DNA of 13,435 bases from an uncultured Collinsella sp. GTDB taxonomy: Bacteria > Actinomycetota > Coriobacteriia > Coriobacteriales > Coriobacteriaceae. This document shows, piece by piece, positions 1 through 6,969 of the stretch (position 1 is its first letter; each line of letters opens with the position of its first letter). Made by a program: the position numbers and the translations under genes. Under the pieces are notes generated by a model, which was not told the origin of the DNA, ran no database searches, and was given only the letters and a program-made list of their open reading frames with translations. The DNA is taken from positions 1 to 13,435 of the forward strand of contig USHZ01000034.1 in NCBI GenBank assembly GCA_900554595.1, written 5' to 3'.

Positions 1-850
1 TGAGGCCCGTGTCGCCCATGGGGCCGCCCACGACAAAGCGACCGGTGGGGTTCACATAGATGTCGGCGTTGTCCCACGGCATGTTCTCGGCAGCCATGAC
101 GGGGGTGATGACGTGCTCGATGAGGTCGTTCTTGATCTTGCTCATGTCCTCGATCTCGGCGGCGTGCTGCGTGGAGATGACGATGGTCGTGACTTCGACG
201 GGCTTGCCGTCCTCGTAGCGCACCGTGACCTGGGTCTTGCCGTCGGGGCGCAGGTAGGGCAGGGTGCCGTCGTGGCGCACGGCGGCCAGGCGCTCGGCCA
301 GGCGGCTCGCCAGGTAGTGCGGCATGGGCATGAGGGTCTTGGTCTCGTTGGAGGCATAGCCAAACATCATGCCCTGGTCGCCGGCGCCGATCAGGTCGAT
401 CGGGTCGGTGGTGGCGCCGGTCTGGGTCTCGAAGGACTCGTCGACGCCCTGGGCGATATCGGGCGACTGCTCGTGGATGAGGCTCATAACGCCGCAGGTA
501 TCGCAGTCAAAACCGAACTTTGCGCGGTTGTAGCCAATACGGCGGATAACGCCGCGGGCAATCTCCTGTACGTCGACGTAGGCCTGGGTGCGGATCTCGC
601 CGGCAACGATGACCGTGCCGGTGGTCACGAGGGTCTCGCAGGCGCAGCGGACGTTCTCCACGTTGGCGGGCACGCCGTTGGGCGCAATGTAGCCCTGCTC
701 CTGCAGCTCTATTTCTTTAGCGAGGATTGCGTCGAGGACGGCGTCGCTGATCTGATCAGCGATCTTATCGGGATGGCCTTCGGTCACCGACTCCGACGTA
801 AAAACAAAGGACCCGTGTTGGGGTGGGATGGAACGAAGTTCTTCTGGCAT
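1..850 (-). CDS. metK: S-adenosylmethionine synthetase, N-terminal part (cut by window edge)
   Basis: This cytoplasmic enzyme makes S-adenosylmethionine from methionine and ATP. The frame is open from the ATG at 850 to the left edge, giving about 283 residues of a family that is usually 380-400 long, so roughly the last 100 are outside the window. Visible family landmarks are FTSESVTEGHPDKIADQISD near residues 17-36 (ATP and metal binding), the signature GAGDQGMMFGYA at 155-166, and GGPMGDTGL at 275-283, where the sequence is cut. The second signature (the GGGAFSGKD-type loop) must lie beyond the edge. An AAAGGGG ribosome site lies a few bases before the start. The gene is divergent from gltX, and a palindromic repeat element sits between them. 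Identification is firm; nothing about the missing C-terminus can be said. Confidence 0.97.
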   Translation of the reverse strand, partial: MPEELRSIPPQHGSFVFTSESVTEGHPDKIADQISDAVLDAILAKEIELQEQGYIAPNGVPANVENVRCACETLVTTGTVIVAGEIRTQAYVDVQEIARGVIRRIGYNRAKFGFDCDTCGVMSLIHEQSPDIAQGVDESFETQTGATTDPIDLIGAGDQGMMFGYASNETKTLMPMPHYLASRLAERLAAVRHDGTLPYLRPDGKTQVTVRYEDGKPVEVTTIVISTQHAAEIEDMSKIKNDLIEHVITPVMAAENMPWDNADIYVNPTGRFVVGGPMGDTGL

Positions 851-919
851 GATAGCCCCTTTCAAAATACGTGTCCCGGCGACCGTTACCATTCCGCCGA
901 GCTCTATATGCATGGGCAC

Positions 920-925
920 ATCATA
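920..925 (-). promoter_or_regulatory. Possible -10 box for metK
   Basis: The minus strand reads TATGAT here, a near-consensus -10 box. It would give a leader of about 60 nt before the metK start. The -35 region at normal spacing is poor, so this is a weak call. The leader contains a GGCG...CGCC inverted repeat near 880-900, and I recognise no SAM riboswitch in it. Confidence 0.25.
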
Positions 926-955
926 TCGCGTAAATCCAACATTCACACCCTTTCC

Positions 956-1076
956 GCACCTACTCATTGGGGACAGACTTAAATGAGTAGGGGACAGACT
1001 TAAATGACCAGTCGGGTGCTTATTGGGTGGTCATTTATGTCTGTCCCCAATGAGTACCCAATGAGTGGGTCGGTGC
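956..1076. repeat. Palindromic repeat element with GGGGACAGACTTAAATGA units
   Basis: The 18-mer GGGGACAGACTTAAATGA occurs twice in tandem (969-986 and 990-1007, period 21). It occurs once inverted at 1031-1048 with one base changed. Arms 961-986 and 1031-1056 are complementary over 25 of 26 positions, and arms 990-1010 and 1028-1048 over 20 of 21, so two alternative hairpins can form. An outer GCACC (956-960) pairs with GGTGC (1072-1076), which may mark the element ends. It fills most of the 300-bp gene-free gap between metK and gltX. It resembles REP/MITE-like intergenic palindromes; assignment to a mobile family is inference. Confidence 0.85.
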
Positions 1077-1079
1077 CCT

Positions 1080-1110
1080 TTGTGCGGAGGTTGCTTTGTT
1101 GCTTTATACT
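1080..1110 (+). promoter_or_regulatory. gltX: Possible gltX promoter
   Basis: TATACT at 1105-1110 is a good -10 box, placed so that transcription would start about 35 nt before the gltX ATG. The best upstream partner is TTGTGC at 1080-1085, with a long 19-nt spacer. The -35 is therefore weak. The box lies just outside the palindromic element, whose right edge is near 1076. Confidence 0.4.
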
Positions 1111-1150
1111 GATGCGGTTAGACATCCATCCTGCAATCGAGGAGATTTCC

Positions 1151-2626
1151 ATGGCATCAGACGTTCGCGTCCGCTTTGCACCCTCACCGACGGGCAAGCT
1201 GCACATCGGCGGCGCCCGCACCGCTATCTATAACTGGGCTTTTGCCCGTGCAAACGGCGGCACGTTCATCCTGCGCATCGACGACACCGACCCCACCCGT
1301 TCCACCGACGAGAACACGCAGATCATTCTGCGCGCCATGCGTTGGCTGGGCTTGGACTGGGACGAGGGTCCCGAGGTGGGCGGCGACTATGGCCCCTACG
1401 CACAGACCGAGCGCCTGGACCTGTACAAGCAGGCCGCCCAGAAGCTCTGGGACGAGGGCAAGGCCTATCCCTGCTTCTGCACCAAGGAGCAGCTCGACGC
1501 CGATCGCAAGGCCGCCCAGGAGCGTAAGGACCCCTTCCAGGGCTATCAGCGCCGCTGCCGCGATCTTGATCCCGAGGAGGCCCGCCGCCGCATCGAGGCC
1601 GGCGAACCCTACGTCCTGCGCATCAAGGTGCCCGAGAACCGCGGCGACGTCGTCATCCACGACGCCGTCCACGGCGAGGTGACCTTCGATGCCAAGGAAC
1701 TCGACGACTTTGTCATCTTCCGCTCCGACGGCACGCCCACCTATAACTTTGCGACCGTCGTCGACGATGCCATGATGAAGATTACCCACGTCATCCGCGG
1801 CGACGACCATCTTTCCAACACCCCGCGCCAGGTCATGGTCTACGAGGCCCTCGGCGCGCCCGTGCCCACGTTCGCCCACATCTCCATGATCCTGGGCGCC
1901 GACGGCAAAAAGCTCTCCAAGCGCCACGGCGCCACCTCCGTGGAGGAGTACCGCGACGCCGGCTACCTGTCCGACGCCTTCGTCAACTACTTGGCGCTGC
2001 TCGGCTGGTCGCTCGACGGCGAGGCCACGATCATCCCGCGCGATGTCCTGGCCAGCAAGTTCTCGCTCGACCGCATCTCCAAGAACCCGGCGACCTTCGA
2101 TCCCAAGAAGCTCGACTGGGTCAATGCCGAGTACATCAACGGCATGTCCGACGCTCAGTTTGCCGACGAGATCATGGTCCCCGAGCTGCACGAGGCGGGT
2201 CTCATCGAGGGCAACGTCGAGTACGGCGAGGATTGGATCGATGCGCTTGCCGCCATCGTCAAGCCGCGCACCAAGATGCCGGCCGACGCCGTGACCGTCG
2301 CCGCTCCCATCTTTGCTACGGCCGAGACGCTCGAGTATGACGAGAAGTCTGTTAACAAGGGCCTGGCCAAAGAAGGCATGGGCGCCATTCTGGATGCCGC
2401 CAAGGCCGCGCTCGAGGGTGTTTCCGAGTGGACGGCTGCCAACATCGACGCCGCGCTTGAGCCGCTGCCCGAGCAGATGGACCTCAAGAAGCGCGTGGTG
2501 TTCCAGGCCGTGCGCGTCGCCGTTTGCGGCAACATGGTGAGCCCCCCGCTGGGCGAGACCATGGCGCTCGTCGGCCGCGACGACTGCCTGGCGCGCATCG
2601 ACCGCGCCCGCATGATGGCGCAGTAG
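1151..2626 (+). CDS. gltX: Glutamyl-tRNA synthetase
   Basis: Class I aminoacyl-tRNA synthetase that charges tRNA with glutamate in the cytoplasm. The protein is 491 residues, normal for a bacterial enzyme. The Rossmann-fold start RVRFAPSPTGKLHIGGAR (residues 6-23) contains the HIGH-type motif as HIGG at 18-21. A CFC segment at 108-110, HVIRGDDHLSNTPRQ around 213-227 and the KMSKS-type loop KLSKR at 254-258 complete the catalytic core. The rest is the helical anticodon-binding region. The ATG at 1151 is chosen because GAGGAG (1139-1144) sits 6 nt upstream and the protein begins as family members do. The frame stays open further upstream, but those codons translate the repeat element. The gene is single, with its own apparent promoter and a terminator just after it. 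Wobble is strongly C-biased. Confidence 0.97.
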   Translation: MASDVRVRFAPSPTGKLHIGGARTAIYNWAFARANGGTFILRIDDTDPTRSTDENTQIILRAMRWLGLDWDEGPEVGGDYGPYAQTERLDLYKQAAQKLWDEGKAYPCFCTKEQLDADRKAAQERKDPFQGYQRRCRDLDPEEARRRIEAGEPYVLRIKVPENRGDVVIHDAVHGEVTFDAKELDDFVIFRSDGTPTYNFATVVDDAMMKITHVIRGDDHLSNTPRQVMVYEALGAPVPTFAHISMILGADGKKLSKRHGATSVEEYRDAGYLSDAFVNYLALLGWSLDGEATIIPRDVLASKFSLDRISKNPATFDPKKLDWVNAEYINGMSDAQFADEIMVPELHEAGLIEGNVEYGEDWIDALAAIVKPRTKMPADAVTVAAPIFATAETLEYDEKSVNKGLAKEGMGAILDAAKAALEGVSEWTAANIDAALEPLPEQMDLKKRVVFQAVRVAVCGNMVSPPLGETMALVGRDDCLARIDRARMMAQ

Positions 2627-2649
2627 CAGCTGCGTAAACGTATGTATCC

Positions 2650-2683
2650 GAGCCCCGTTCACCCGAGCGGGGCTCTTGTTTCT
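2650..2683 (+). terminator. Intrinsic terminator after gltX
   Basis: GAGCCCCG (2650-2657) pairs perfectly with CGGGGCTC (2668-2675) around a 10-nt loop and is followed by TTGTTTCT. It lies 24 nt past the gltX stop and before the priA ribosome site, so gltX is probably a separate transcript from priA. No obvious new promoter is visible in the short remainder, so some read-through into priA is possible. Confidence 0.8.
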
Positions 2684-2698
2684 AAAGACGTATGGGAT

Positions 2699-2704
2699 GG
2701 GAGG
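2699..2704 (+). promoter_or_regulatory. priA: Ribosome binding site fixing the priA start
   Basis: GGGAGG here stands 10 nt before the ATG at 2715. An earlier in-frame ATG at 2697 overlaps this site and an upstream TTG lies in the terminator tail, so neither is a credible start. The choice matters because it places the QLSLF motif at residues 4-8. Confidence 0.7.
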
Positions 2705-2714
2705 TACAGAGACC

Positions 2715-5168
2715 ATGGCCGAGCAACTGTCACTGTTTGGTTCGCCGGAACCGGAGGAAGCTCCGAAGTCCGCGGCCCCCGTCGCCGCCCCGGCGCAGCC
2801 CGAGCCCGTATCCGAGCCCCTCGTCGCCTACGCGAGCGTGGTCCTGGACATTCCCACCCGTGCGCTCTCCGAGCCATTCGCCTACGGCATTCCGCAGTCG
2901 CTCGCCAACGATGCCCAGGTCGGCTCCACCGTCCTAGTCCATTTTGGCAACCGTGCCGCCGCAGGCTACATCGTCGACATTGCGCCCGAGCTTACCAACC
3001 TGCAAGGTAACGACGCCCTCGACCTCGAGCGCATTAAGCCCATCGAGGCCATCCTCAGCAAACCGCTCTTTACCGCCGAGGCAGCCCGTATCGCACGCTG
3101 GATGAGCCGCGAGTACGTCGCGACGCTTTCCGAGTGTCTGCGCCTGTTCTTGCCACCGGGTGGAAGCCCGCGCGTGGTCAAGGGCGACGACGGCGTGTGG
3201 ACCGTTGAGCGCCCCGCCGTCAAACCCATCCAAAACCGCTGGGTCATGCTCACGCCCGAGGGCTTCGACTATACGCCGCCCAAGACCGCGGTCCGCCAGC
3301 GTCAGCTCATCGAGGCGCTCCAATGTGGTCCGGTCACGACGCGCGACCTCAACCTGCTCTACAACAGCATGTCGGCGACCATTAAAGCACTCGAAAAACG
3401 TGGCGTCGTGGTGGTGGAAGAGCGCCGCGCCTGGCGTGGCTGCAGCGAGCAGACCACGCTGTCCTCCGCGAGCGGCAAAGCGCCGGTTTCGCTTACCAAC
3501 GGCCAGCAGCAGGCCCTCGCGGAGATTGAGCGCGCCCGCCTTGACGCCCACGGCGACGCGGTCCTTGTCGATGGCGTCACCGGATCTGGTAAAACCGAGG
3601 TCTACCTCTCGGCGATTGAGCGCGTGCTGGCGGCCGGCCGTTCGGCCTGCGTGCTCGTTCCCGAGATCTCGCTGACGGCCCAAACCGTCGGCCGCTTCCG
3701 CTCGCGTTTTGGCGAGACGGTTGCGGTCTTCCACTCGCGCCTTTCGGCTGGCGAGCGCCTGGACCAGTGGGATATGGTTGCCAGCGGTGCCGCGCGCGTG
3801 GTCGTGGGCGCCCGTTCGGCGCTCTTTTGCCCGCTCAGCGACTTGGGCCTCATTATTATCGACGAGGAGCACGAGACCAGCTACAAGCAGGGTTCCAGCC
3901 CGCGTTACCATGCGCGCGAGGTGGCTGCCGAGATGGCGCGCCGCTATCGCTGCCCACTCGTGCTGGGCTCCGCCACGCCCTCGGCCGAGGCCCTCGACCG
4001 TTGCCGCCGCGGCACGTATAACGGTGCCACCTGGACGCGCGTCGAGATGCCCGAACGCCCGGGGCACGCCGTGTTGCCCACGGTTCGCATTGCCGACCTG
4101 CGTCGCGAGTTCGCACACGGCACTCGCTCCATGTTCTCAAAACCGCTGATGGAAGGTCTGGAGCGCGTTGTAGAGCGACGCGAAAAGGCCGTGTTGCTGC
4201 ACAACCGTCGCGGCTTTGCGCCGTTTCTGATGTGCCGCGAATGCGGTTGCGTGCCCACCTGCAACCACTGCTCCACCGCGCTCACATACCACGAGCGCAC
4301 GCACACGCTGCAGTGCCACACCTGCGGATCGTCCTGGCGCGTGCAGCCGTATCCCGCGCCCACGAGTCGCTGCCCCAAGTGCGGCAGCCGCTACCTGGCA
4401 AAAATGGGCCTGGGTACGCAGCAGATCGAGGACGCACTGCACCAGATGCTGCCCGACGACGTCGCCATCATTCGCATGGACGCCGATTCCACGCGCGGCA
4501 AGGATGCACACAAAAAGTTGCTCGAGCAGTTCGATGCCGCCGATTGCGCGGTGCTGCTGGGTACCCAGATGATCGCCAAAGGCCTCGACTTTCCCGAGGT
4601 CACGCTCGTGGGCGTGGTCAATGCCGACTTCGCCCTCAAGCTGCCGGACTTCCGCGCAGGGGAGCGCGCCTACGATCTGTTGGAGCAGGTTGCAGGCCGA
4701 GCCGGCCGCGGCGATCGCCCCGGCGAGGTCATCATCCAAACCTACCTGCCCGAGGACCCGGTCATTCGCGCCGTCGCCGAGCACGACCGCTCGATCTTTA
4801 CCGACTACGACCTGGACCAGCGCCGCGACGCACTGTATCCGCCGTTCGTGCGCCTGGCCAACATCTTGGTGTGGTCGGCAAGCCGCGACGATGCGCAGGA
4901 TTATATCGGCCGCATCGCGAAGCTCCTCAAGCGTCGCTGGCATGCCGCCGCGACCGACTTTTTGCGGGCGGGCAGCGCCGTGCCCCAGGTGCTTGGTCCG
5001 GCTTCGTGTGTAATCGAGAGAGCCAAGGACCGTTACCGTTTCCATCTGCTTGTAAAGTCGCCGGTAGGGTACCATGTCTCTGATGATATCGACGCCTGCC
5101 TCAAAGAGGTGGGCTCTTTGCGCGGCGTGAGCGTGAGCGTTGACGTCGACGCCTATGATTTGATGTAA
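2715..5168 (+). CDS. priA: Primosomal protein N' (replication restart helicase PriA)
   Basis: Superfamily 2 DNA helicase that recognises abandoned replication forks and reloads the replisome. The protein is 817 residues, longer than the roughly 730 of E. coli because of an N-terminal tail. Residues 1-35 are a Pro/Ala/Glu-rich tail that starts MAEQLSLFGS. The 3'-DNA-end-binding domain follows from about 38 (VLDIPTRALSEPFAYGIP). The helicase core has Walker A GVTGSGKTE (287-295), DEEH at 383-386, GSATPS at 418-423, motif V GTQMIAKGLDFP (616-627) and motif VI QVAGRAGRGDRPG (658-670). Four CxxC pairs (C507/510, C516/519, C534/537, C553/556) form the two-zinc insertion typical of PriA. def follows 18 nt after the stop, the usual order. 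QLSLF matches the beta-clamp-binding consensus; binding itself is inferred. Confidence 0.97.
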   Translation: MAEQLSLFGSPEPEEAPKSAAPVAAPAQPEPVSEPLVAYASVVLDIPTRALSEPFAYGIPQSLANDAQVGSTVLVHFGNRAAAGYIVDIAPELTNLQGNDALDLERIKPIEAILSKPLFTAEAARIARWMSREYVATLSECLRLFLPPGGSPRVVKGDDGVWTVERPAVKPIQNRWVMLTPEGFDYTPPKTAVRQRQLIEALQCGPVTTRDLNLLYNSMSATIKALEKRGVVVVEERRAWRGCSEQTTLSSASGKAPVSLTNGQQQALAEIERARLDAHGDAVLVDGVTGSGKTEVYLSAIERVLAAGRSACVLVPEISLTAQTVGRFRSRFGETVAVFHSRLSAGERLDQWDMVASGAARVVVGARSALFCPLSDLGLIIIDEEHETSYKQGSSPRYHAREVAAEMARRYRCPLVLGSATPSAEALDRCRRGTYNGATWTRVEMPERPGHAVLPTVRIADLRREFAHGTRSMFSKPLMEGLERVVERREKAVLLHNRRGFAPFLMCRECGCVPTCNHCSTALTYHERTHTLQCHTCGSSWRVQPYPAPTSRCPKCGSRYLAKMGLGTQQIEDALHQMLPDDVAIIRMDADSTRGKDAHKKLLEQFDAADCAVLLGTQMIAKGLDFPEVTLVGVVNADFALKLPDFRAGERAYDLLEQVAGRAGRGDRPGEVIIQTYLPEDPVIRAVAEHDRSIFTDYDLDQRRDALYPPFVRLANILVWSASRDDAQDYIGRIAKLLKRRWHAAATDFLRAGSAVPQVLGPASCVIERAKDRYRFHLLVKSPVGYHVSDDIDACLKEVGSLRGVSVSVDVDAYDLM

Positions 5169-5174
5169 CAACCC

Positions 5175-5181
5175 GAAAGGA
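5175..5181 (+). promoter_or_regulatory. def: Ribosome binding site fixing the def start
   Basis: GAAAGGA ends on the first base of an in-frame ATG at 5181, which makes that codon unusable. The next in-frame ATG, at 5187, is 5 nt downstream of the site, which is a workable spacing. I therefore shorten the protein by two residues relative to the longest frame. Confidence 0.65.
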
Positions 5182-5186
5182 TGGCC

Positions 5187-5723
5187 ATGGAAGCCAACGG
5201 AATCGTACTGTCGCCCGACCCTCGTCTGCGCCAGGAGTGCGCCGTCATCGAGGAGATCACCCCGGCGATCGAGGCGCTTGCCGAGAAGATGAAGAAGATA
5301 ATGTTCGAGAACGGTGGCTGCGGCCTGGCTGCTCCGCAGATCGGCGAGCTTATTCAGCTCGTCACCATCGACTGCGACTACAGCGACAAGAACGACTACG
5401 ACCCGTACGTGCTCATCAATCCCGTTATTGTTGAGCAGAGCGACCATCTGGTGCCGTTTAGCGAGGGCTGCCTGTCCATCCCTGGCATTAGCTGCGAGAT
5501 CGAGCGTCCCGACCATGTCGTCGTCGAGGCGTATGACCTGGATGCCAACCTGATTCGCTATGAGGCCTCGGGCGATCTGTTCTGCGTGTGCCTGCAGCAC
5601 GAGATCGATCACCTGCACGGCAATACCATGTTCGAGCGACTCAAGCCCATGCAGAGGATCAAGGCCGTCAAGGAGTACCAGGACGCCCTGGCCCGCGGCG
5701 CTCGACCGGGCGAGACGGAGTAG
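5187..5723 (+). CDS. def: Peptide deformylase
   Basis: Metalloenzyme that removes the formyl group from the N-terminal Met of new proteins at the ribosome exit. The protein is 178 residues, normal for the family. All three signature motifs are intact: GCGLAAPQ (44-51), EGCLS (93-97, metal ligand C95) and HEIDH (138-142, metal ligands H138 and H142, catalytic E139). Residues 62-74 form a polar loop (DCDYSDKNDYDPY) between the first two motifs. It lies 18 nt after priA and is probably cotranscribed with it. Unusually, its metabolic partner fmt is not directly joined. A palindromic element, a terminator and a promoter separate the two, so def and fmt look transcriptionally uncoupled. Confidence 0.97.
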   Translation: MEANGIVLSPDPRLRQECAVIEEITPAIEALAEKMKKIMFENGGCGLAAPQIGELIQLVTIDCDYSDKNDYDPYVLINPVIVEQSDHLVPFSEGCLSIPGISCEIERPDHVVVEAYDLDANLIRYEASGDLFCVCLQHEIDHLHGNTMFERLKPMQRIKAVKEYQDALARGARPGETE

Positions 5724-5731
5724 GTCCCATC

Positions 5732-5833
5732 GTCCCCGGTGCTGAGCGCCCACATATCATCCCGTGCTCAAACATTCTCGCTTTGCTGCGAAACTGCGCG
5801 CGGGACGATATGTGGGCGCTCAGCACCGGGGAC
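5732..5833. repeat. 102-bp palindromic element with 33-nt arms
   Basis: The left arm (5732-5764, starting GTCCCCGGTGCTGAGCG) and right arm (5801-5833, ending CGCTCAGCACCGGGGAC) are reverse complements at 32 of 33 positions; the one difference is an A/C near the inner end. The 36-nt centre (5765-5800) can form a small nested TCGC/GCGA hairpin. The element starts 8 nt after the def stop. Arms this long and GC-rich would form a very stable hairpin. It contains no gene. A MITE or palindromic insertion unit is most likely; no target-site duplication is obvious to me. Confidence 0.9.
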
Positions 5834-5910
5834 TGCGTTGTTCTGGCTCGGTTCGCCCGGGTGCCGTCGGGCCAGGGAGGGGCGTCTTCGCTGATAATTG
5901 CTTTGTTGGA

Positions 5911-5939
5911 AGAGCTGCTTTTATTGCGGCTCTTTCTTT
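5911..5939 (+). terminator. Intrinsic terminator between def and fmt
   Basis: AGAGCTGC (5911-5918) pairs with GCGGCTCT (5926-5933), with one G-U pair, around a TTTTATT loop, and is followed by TTCTTT. It would end the priA-def transcript before fmt. An 11-mer TTATTGCGGCT in this hairpin is repeated at 5971-5981 inside the fmt promoter spacer, which may be chance. Confidence 0.6.
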
Positions 5940-5962
5940 GGTTTTGGGTATATTTGTTTCTG

Positions 5963-5990
5963 TTGAACTGTTATTGCGGCTGGGTACACT
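5963..5990 (+). promoter_or_regulatory. Probable promoter for fmt-rsmB
   Basis: TTGAAC (5963-5968) and TACACT (5985-5990) are separated by 16 nt, a credible sigma-70-type promoter. The start would be near 5997, giving a leader of about 50 nt before fmt. It lies just after the terminator, which supports a separate fmt-rsmB transcript. Confidence 0.5.
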
Positions 5991-6048
5991 TGCGACCTGG
6001 TACGCTTTTTGTAGCCGTCTCGGCTTTGGTTGAGGGGAGACGTTCTTT

Positions 6049-6969
6049 ATGCGTATTGTGTTTATGGGTACGCCTGATTTTGCTGTGCCTTCGCTGACTT
6101 CGCTTGTTGAGACTGGGAATGAGATTGCGCTTGTTGTTACTCGTCCCGATGCTGTTCGTGGGCGTGGTAAGAAGCTTGAGCCTTCTCCTGTTAAGGCCAA
6201 GGCGCTTGAGCTGGGGCTGCCGGTTGTTGAGGCCAATCGTATGACGCCCGAGGTTTTTGAGACGCTCCAGGCTGCGCGGGCCGATATTTTCTGCGTGGCT
6301 GCCTATGGCTGCATTTTGCCTGATGAGGTCTTGCATATGGCGCCGCTTGGTATTGTGAATGTTCATGCGTCCTTGCTGCCTCGTTGGCGTGGCGCTGCTC
6401 CTATCCAGCGTGCCATTCTTGCTGGTGACGAGGTTGCCGGCGTTTCCATTATGCGCATTGGGCATGGCGTGGATACGGGCGCTTATTGCGCGCAGGCCTC
6501 GACGTCGGTTGCCGGTAAGCATGCCGAGGCGCTCACGATGGAGCTTGGTGAGCTTGGCGGTAAGTTGCTTGCCGATACGCTTCCCTCGCTTGCCGATGGC
6601 TCGGTTGTTTGGACTGAGCAGGATGTGTCGCTCGTCACGCATGCTGCCAAGATTTCCAAGCAGGAGATGCGTCTTGATCCGCAGATGGCGGCGCTCGATT
6701 GCGTGCGTCATGTGCTCGCTTCGTCCGATACCGCGCCTGCTCGTTGCGTGATTGCCGGCAAGACGGTTCGCGTGCTCGATGCTGCGCCGGCCGATGTGTC
6801 GCTTGGCGAGGGCGCTGTTGCTGTCAAGAGCAAGCGTGTTTACCTGGGCCTTTCCGATGGCGCGGTTGAACTGCTGAAGGTTAAGCCCGACGGCAAGCGT
6901 GCCATGGCTGCTTCTGCCTGGGCTGCCGGCCTGCAGGGTGCCGAACTTAGGTGGGGTGTACTGTCATGA
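6049..6969 (+). CDS. fmt: Methionyl-tRNA formyltransferase
   Basis: Transfers a formyl group from 10-formyltetrahydrofolate to Met-tRNA(fMet) for translation initiation. The protein is 306 residues, typical length. The N-terminal formyltransferase domain begins MRIVFMGTPDFAVPSL. The family motif SLLPRWRGAAPIQ is at 108-120, and the catalytic N104, H106 and D142 (in GVDTGA) are present. A C-terminal tRNA-binding domain follows from about 200 (VTHAAKISKQEMRLD near 196-210). GAGGGGAG (6032-6039) lies 9 nt before the ATG. The stop overlaps the rsmB start as ATGA. Codon use is odd: only 2 of the first 50 codons end in C, against 29 of the first 50 in gltX by hand count, which suggests a different mutational or recombinational history. 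Confidence 0.96.
   Translation: MRIVFMGTPDFAVPSLTSLVETGNEIALVVTRPDAVRGRGKKLEPSPVKAKALELGLPVVEANRMTPEVFETLQAARADIFCVAAYGCILPDEVLHMAPLGIVNVHASLLPRWRGAAPIQRAILAGDEVAGVSIMRIGHGVDTGAYCAQASTSVAGKHAEALTMELGELGGKLLADTLPSLADGSVVWTEQDVSLVTHAAKISKQEMRLDPQMAALDCVRHVLASSDTAPARCVIAGKTVRVLDAAPADVSLGEGAVAVKSKRVYLGLSDGAVELLKVKPDGKRAMAASAWAAGLQGAELRWGVLS

Noticed and set aside
851..955. Possible SAM riboswitch in the metK leader
   Set aside because: Only a short GGCG/CGCC stem is seen and none of the SAM-I core words I know are present.
113..982. Long plus-strand frame opposite metK
   Set aside because: It is the shadow of metK, Gly/Val/Leu-rich with no family features, and its end reads through the metK upstream region and repeat.
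1004..1150. N-terminal extension of gltX by 49 residues
   Set aside because: The codons translate the repeat element and promoter. The ATG at 1151 has a good ribosome site and the protein then starts as GluRS proteins do.
1184..2716. 510-residue minus-strand frame over gltX
   Set aside because: Antisense shadow produced by C-biased wobble in gltX; no recognisable domain.
2934..4118. 394-residue minus-strand frame over priA
   Set aside because: Antisense shadow; the PriA frame carries all helicase motifs.
4137..5753. 538-residue minus-strand frame over priA and def
   Set aside because: Antisense shadow; both sense genes have intact motifs.
5921..5981. 11-mer TTATTGCGGCT repeated 50 bp apart
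   Set aside because: Short, imperfect context, and one copy is part of the terminator stem; probably chance in a T-rich leader.
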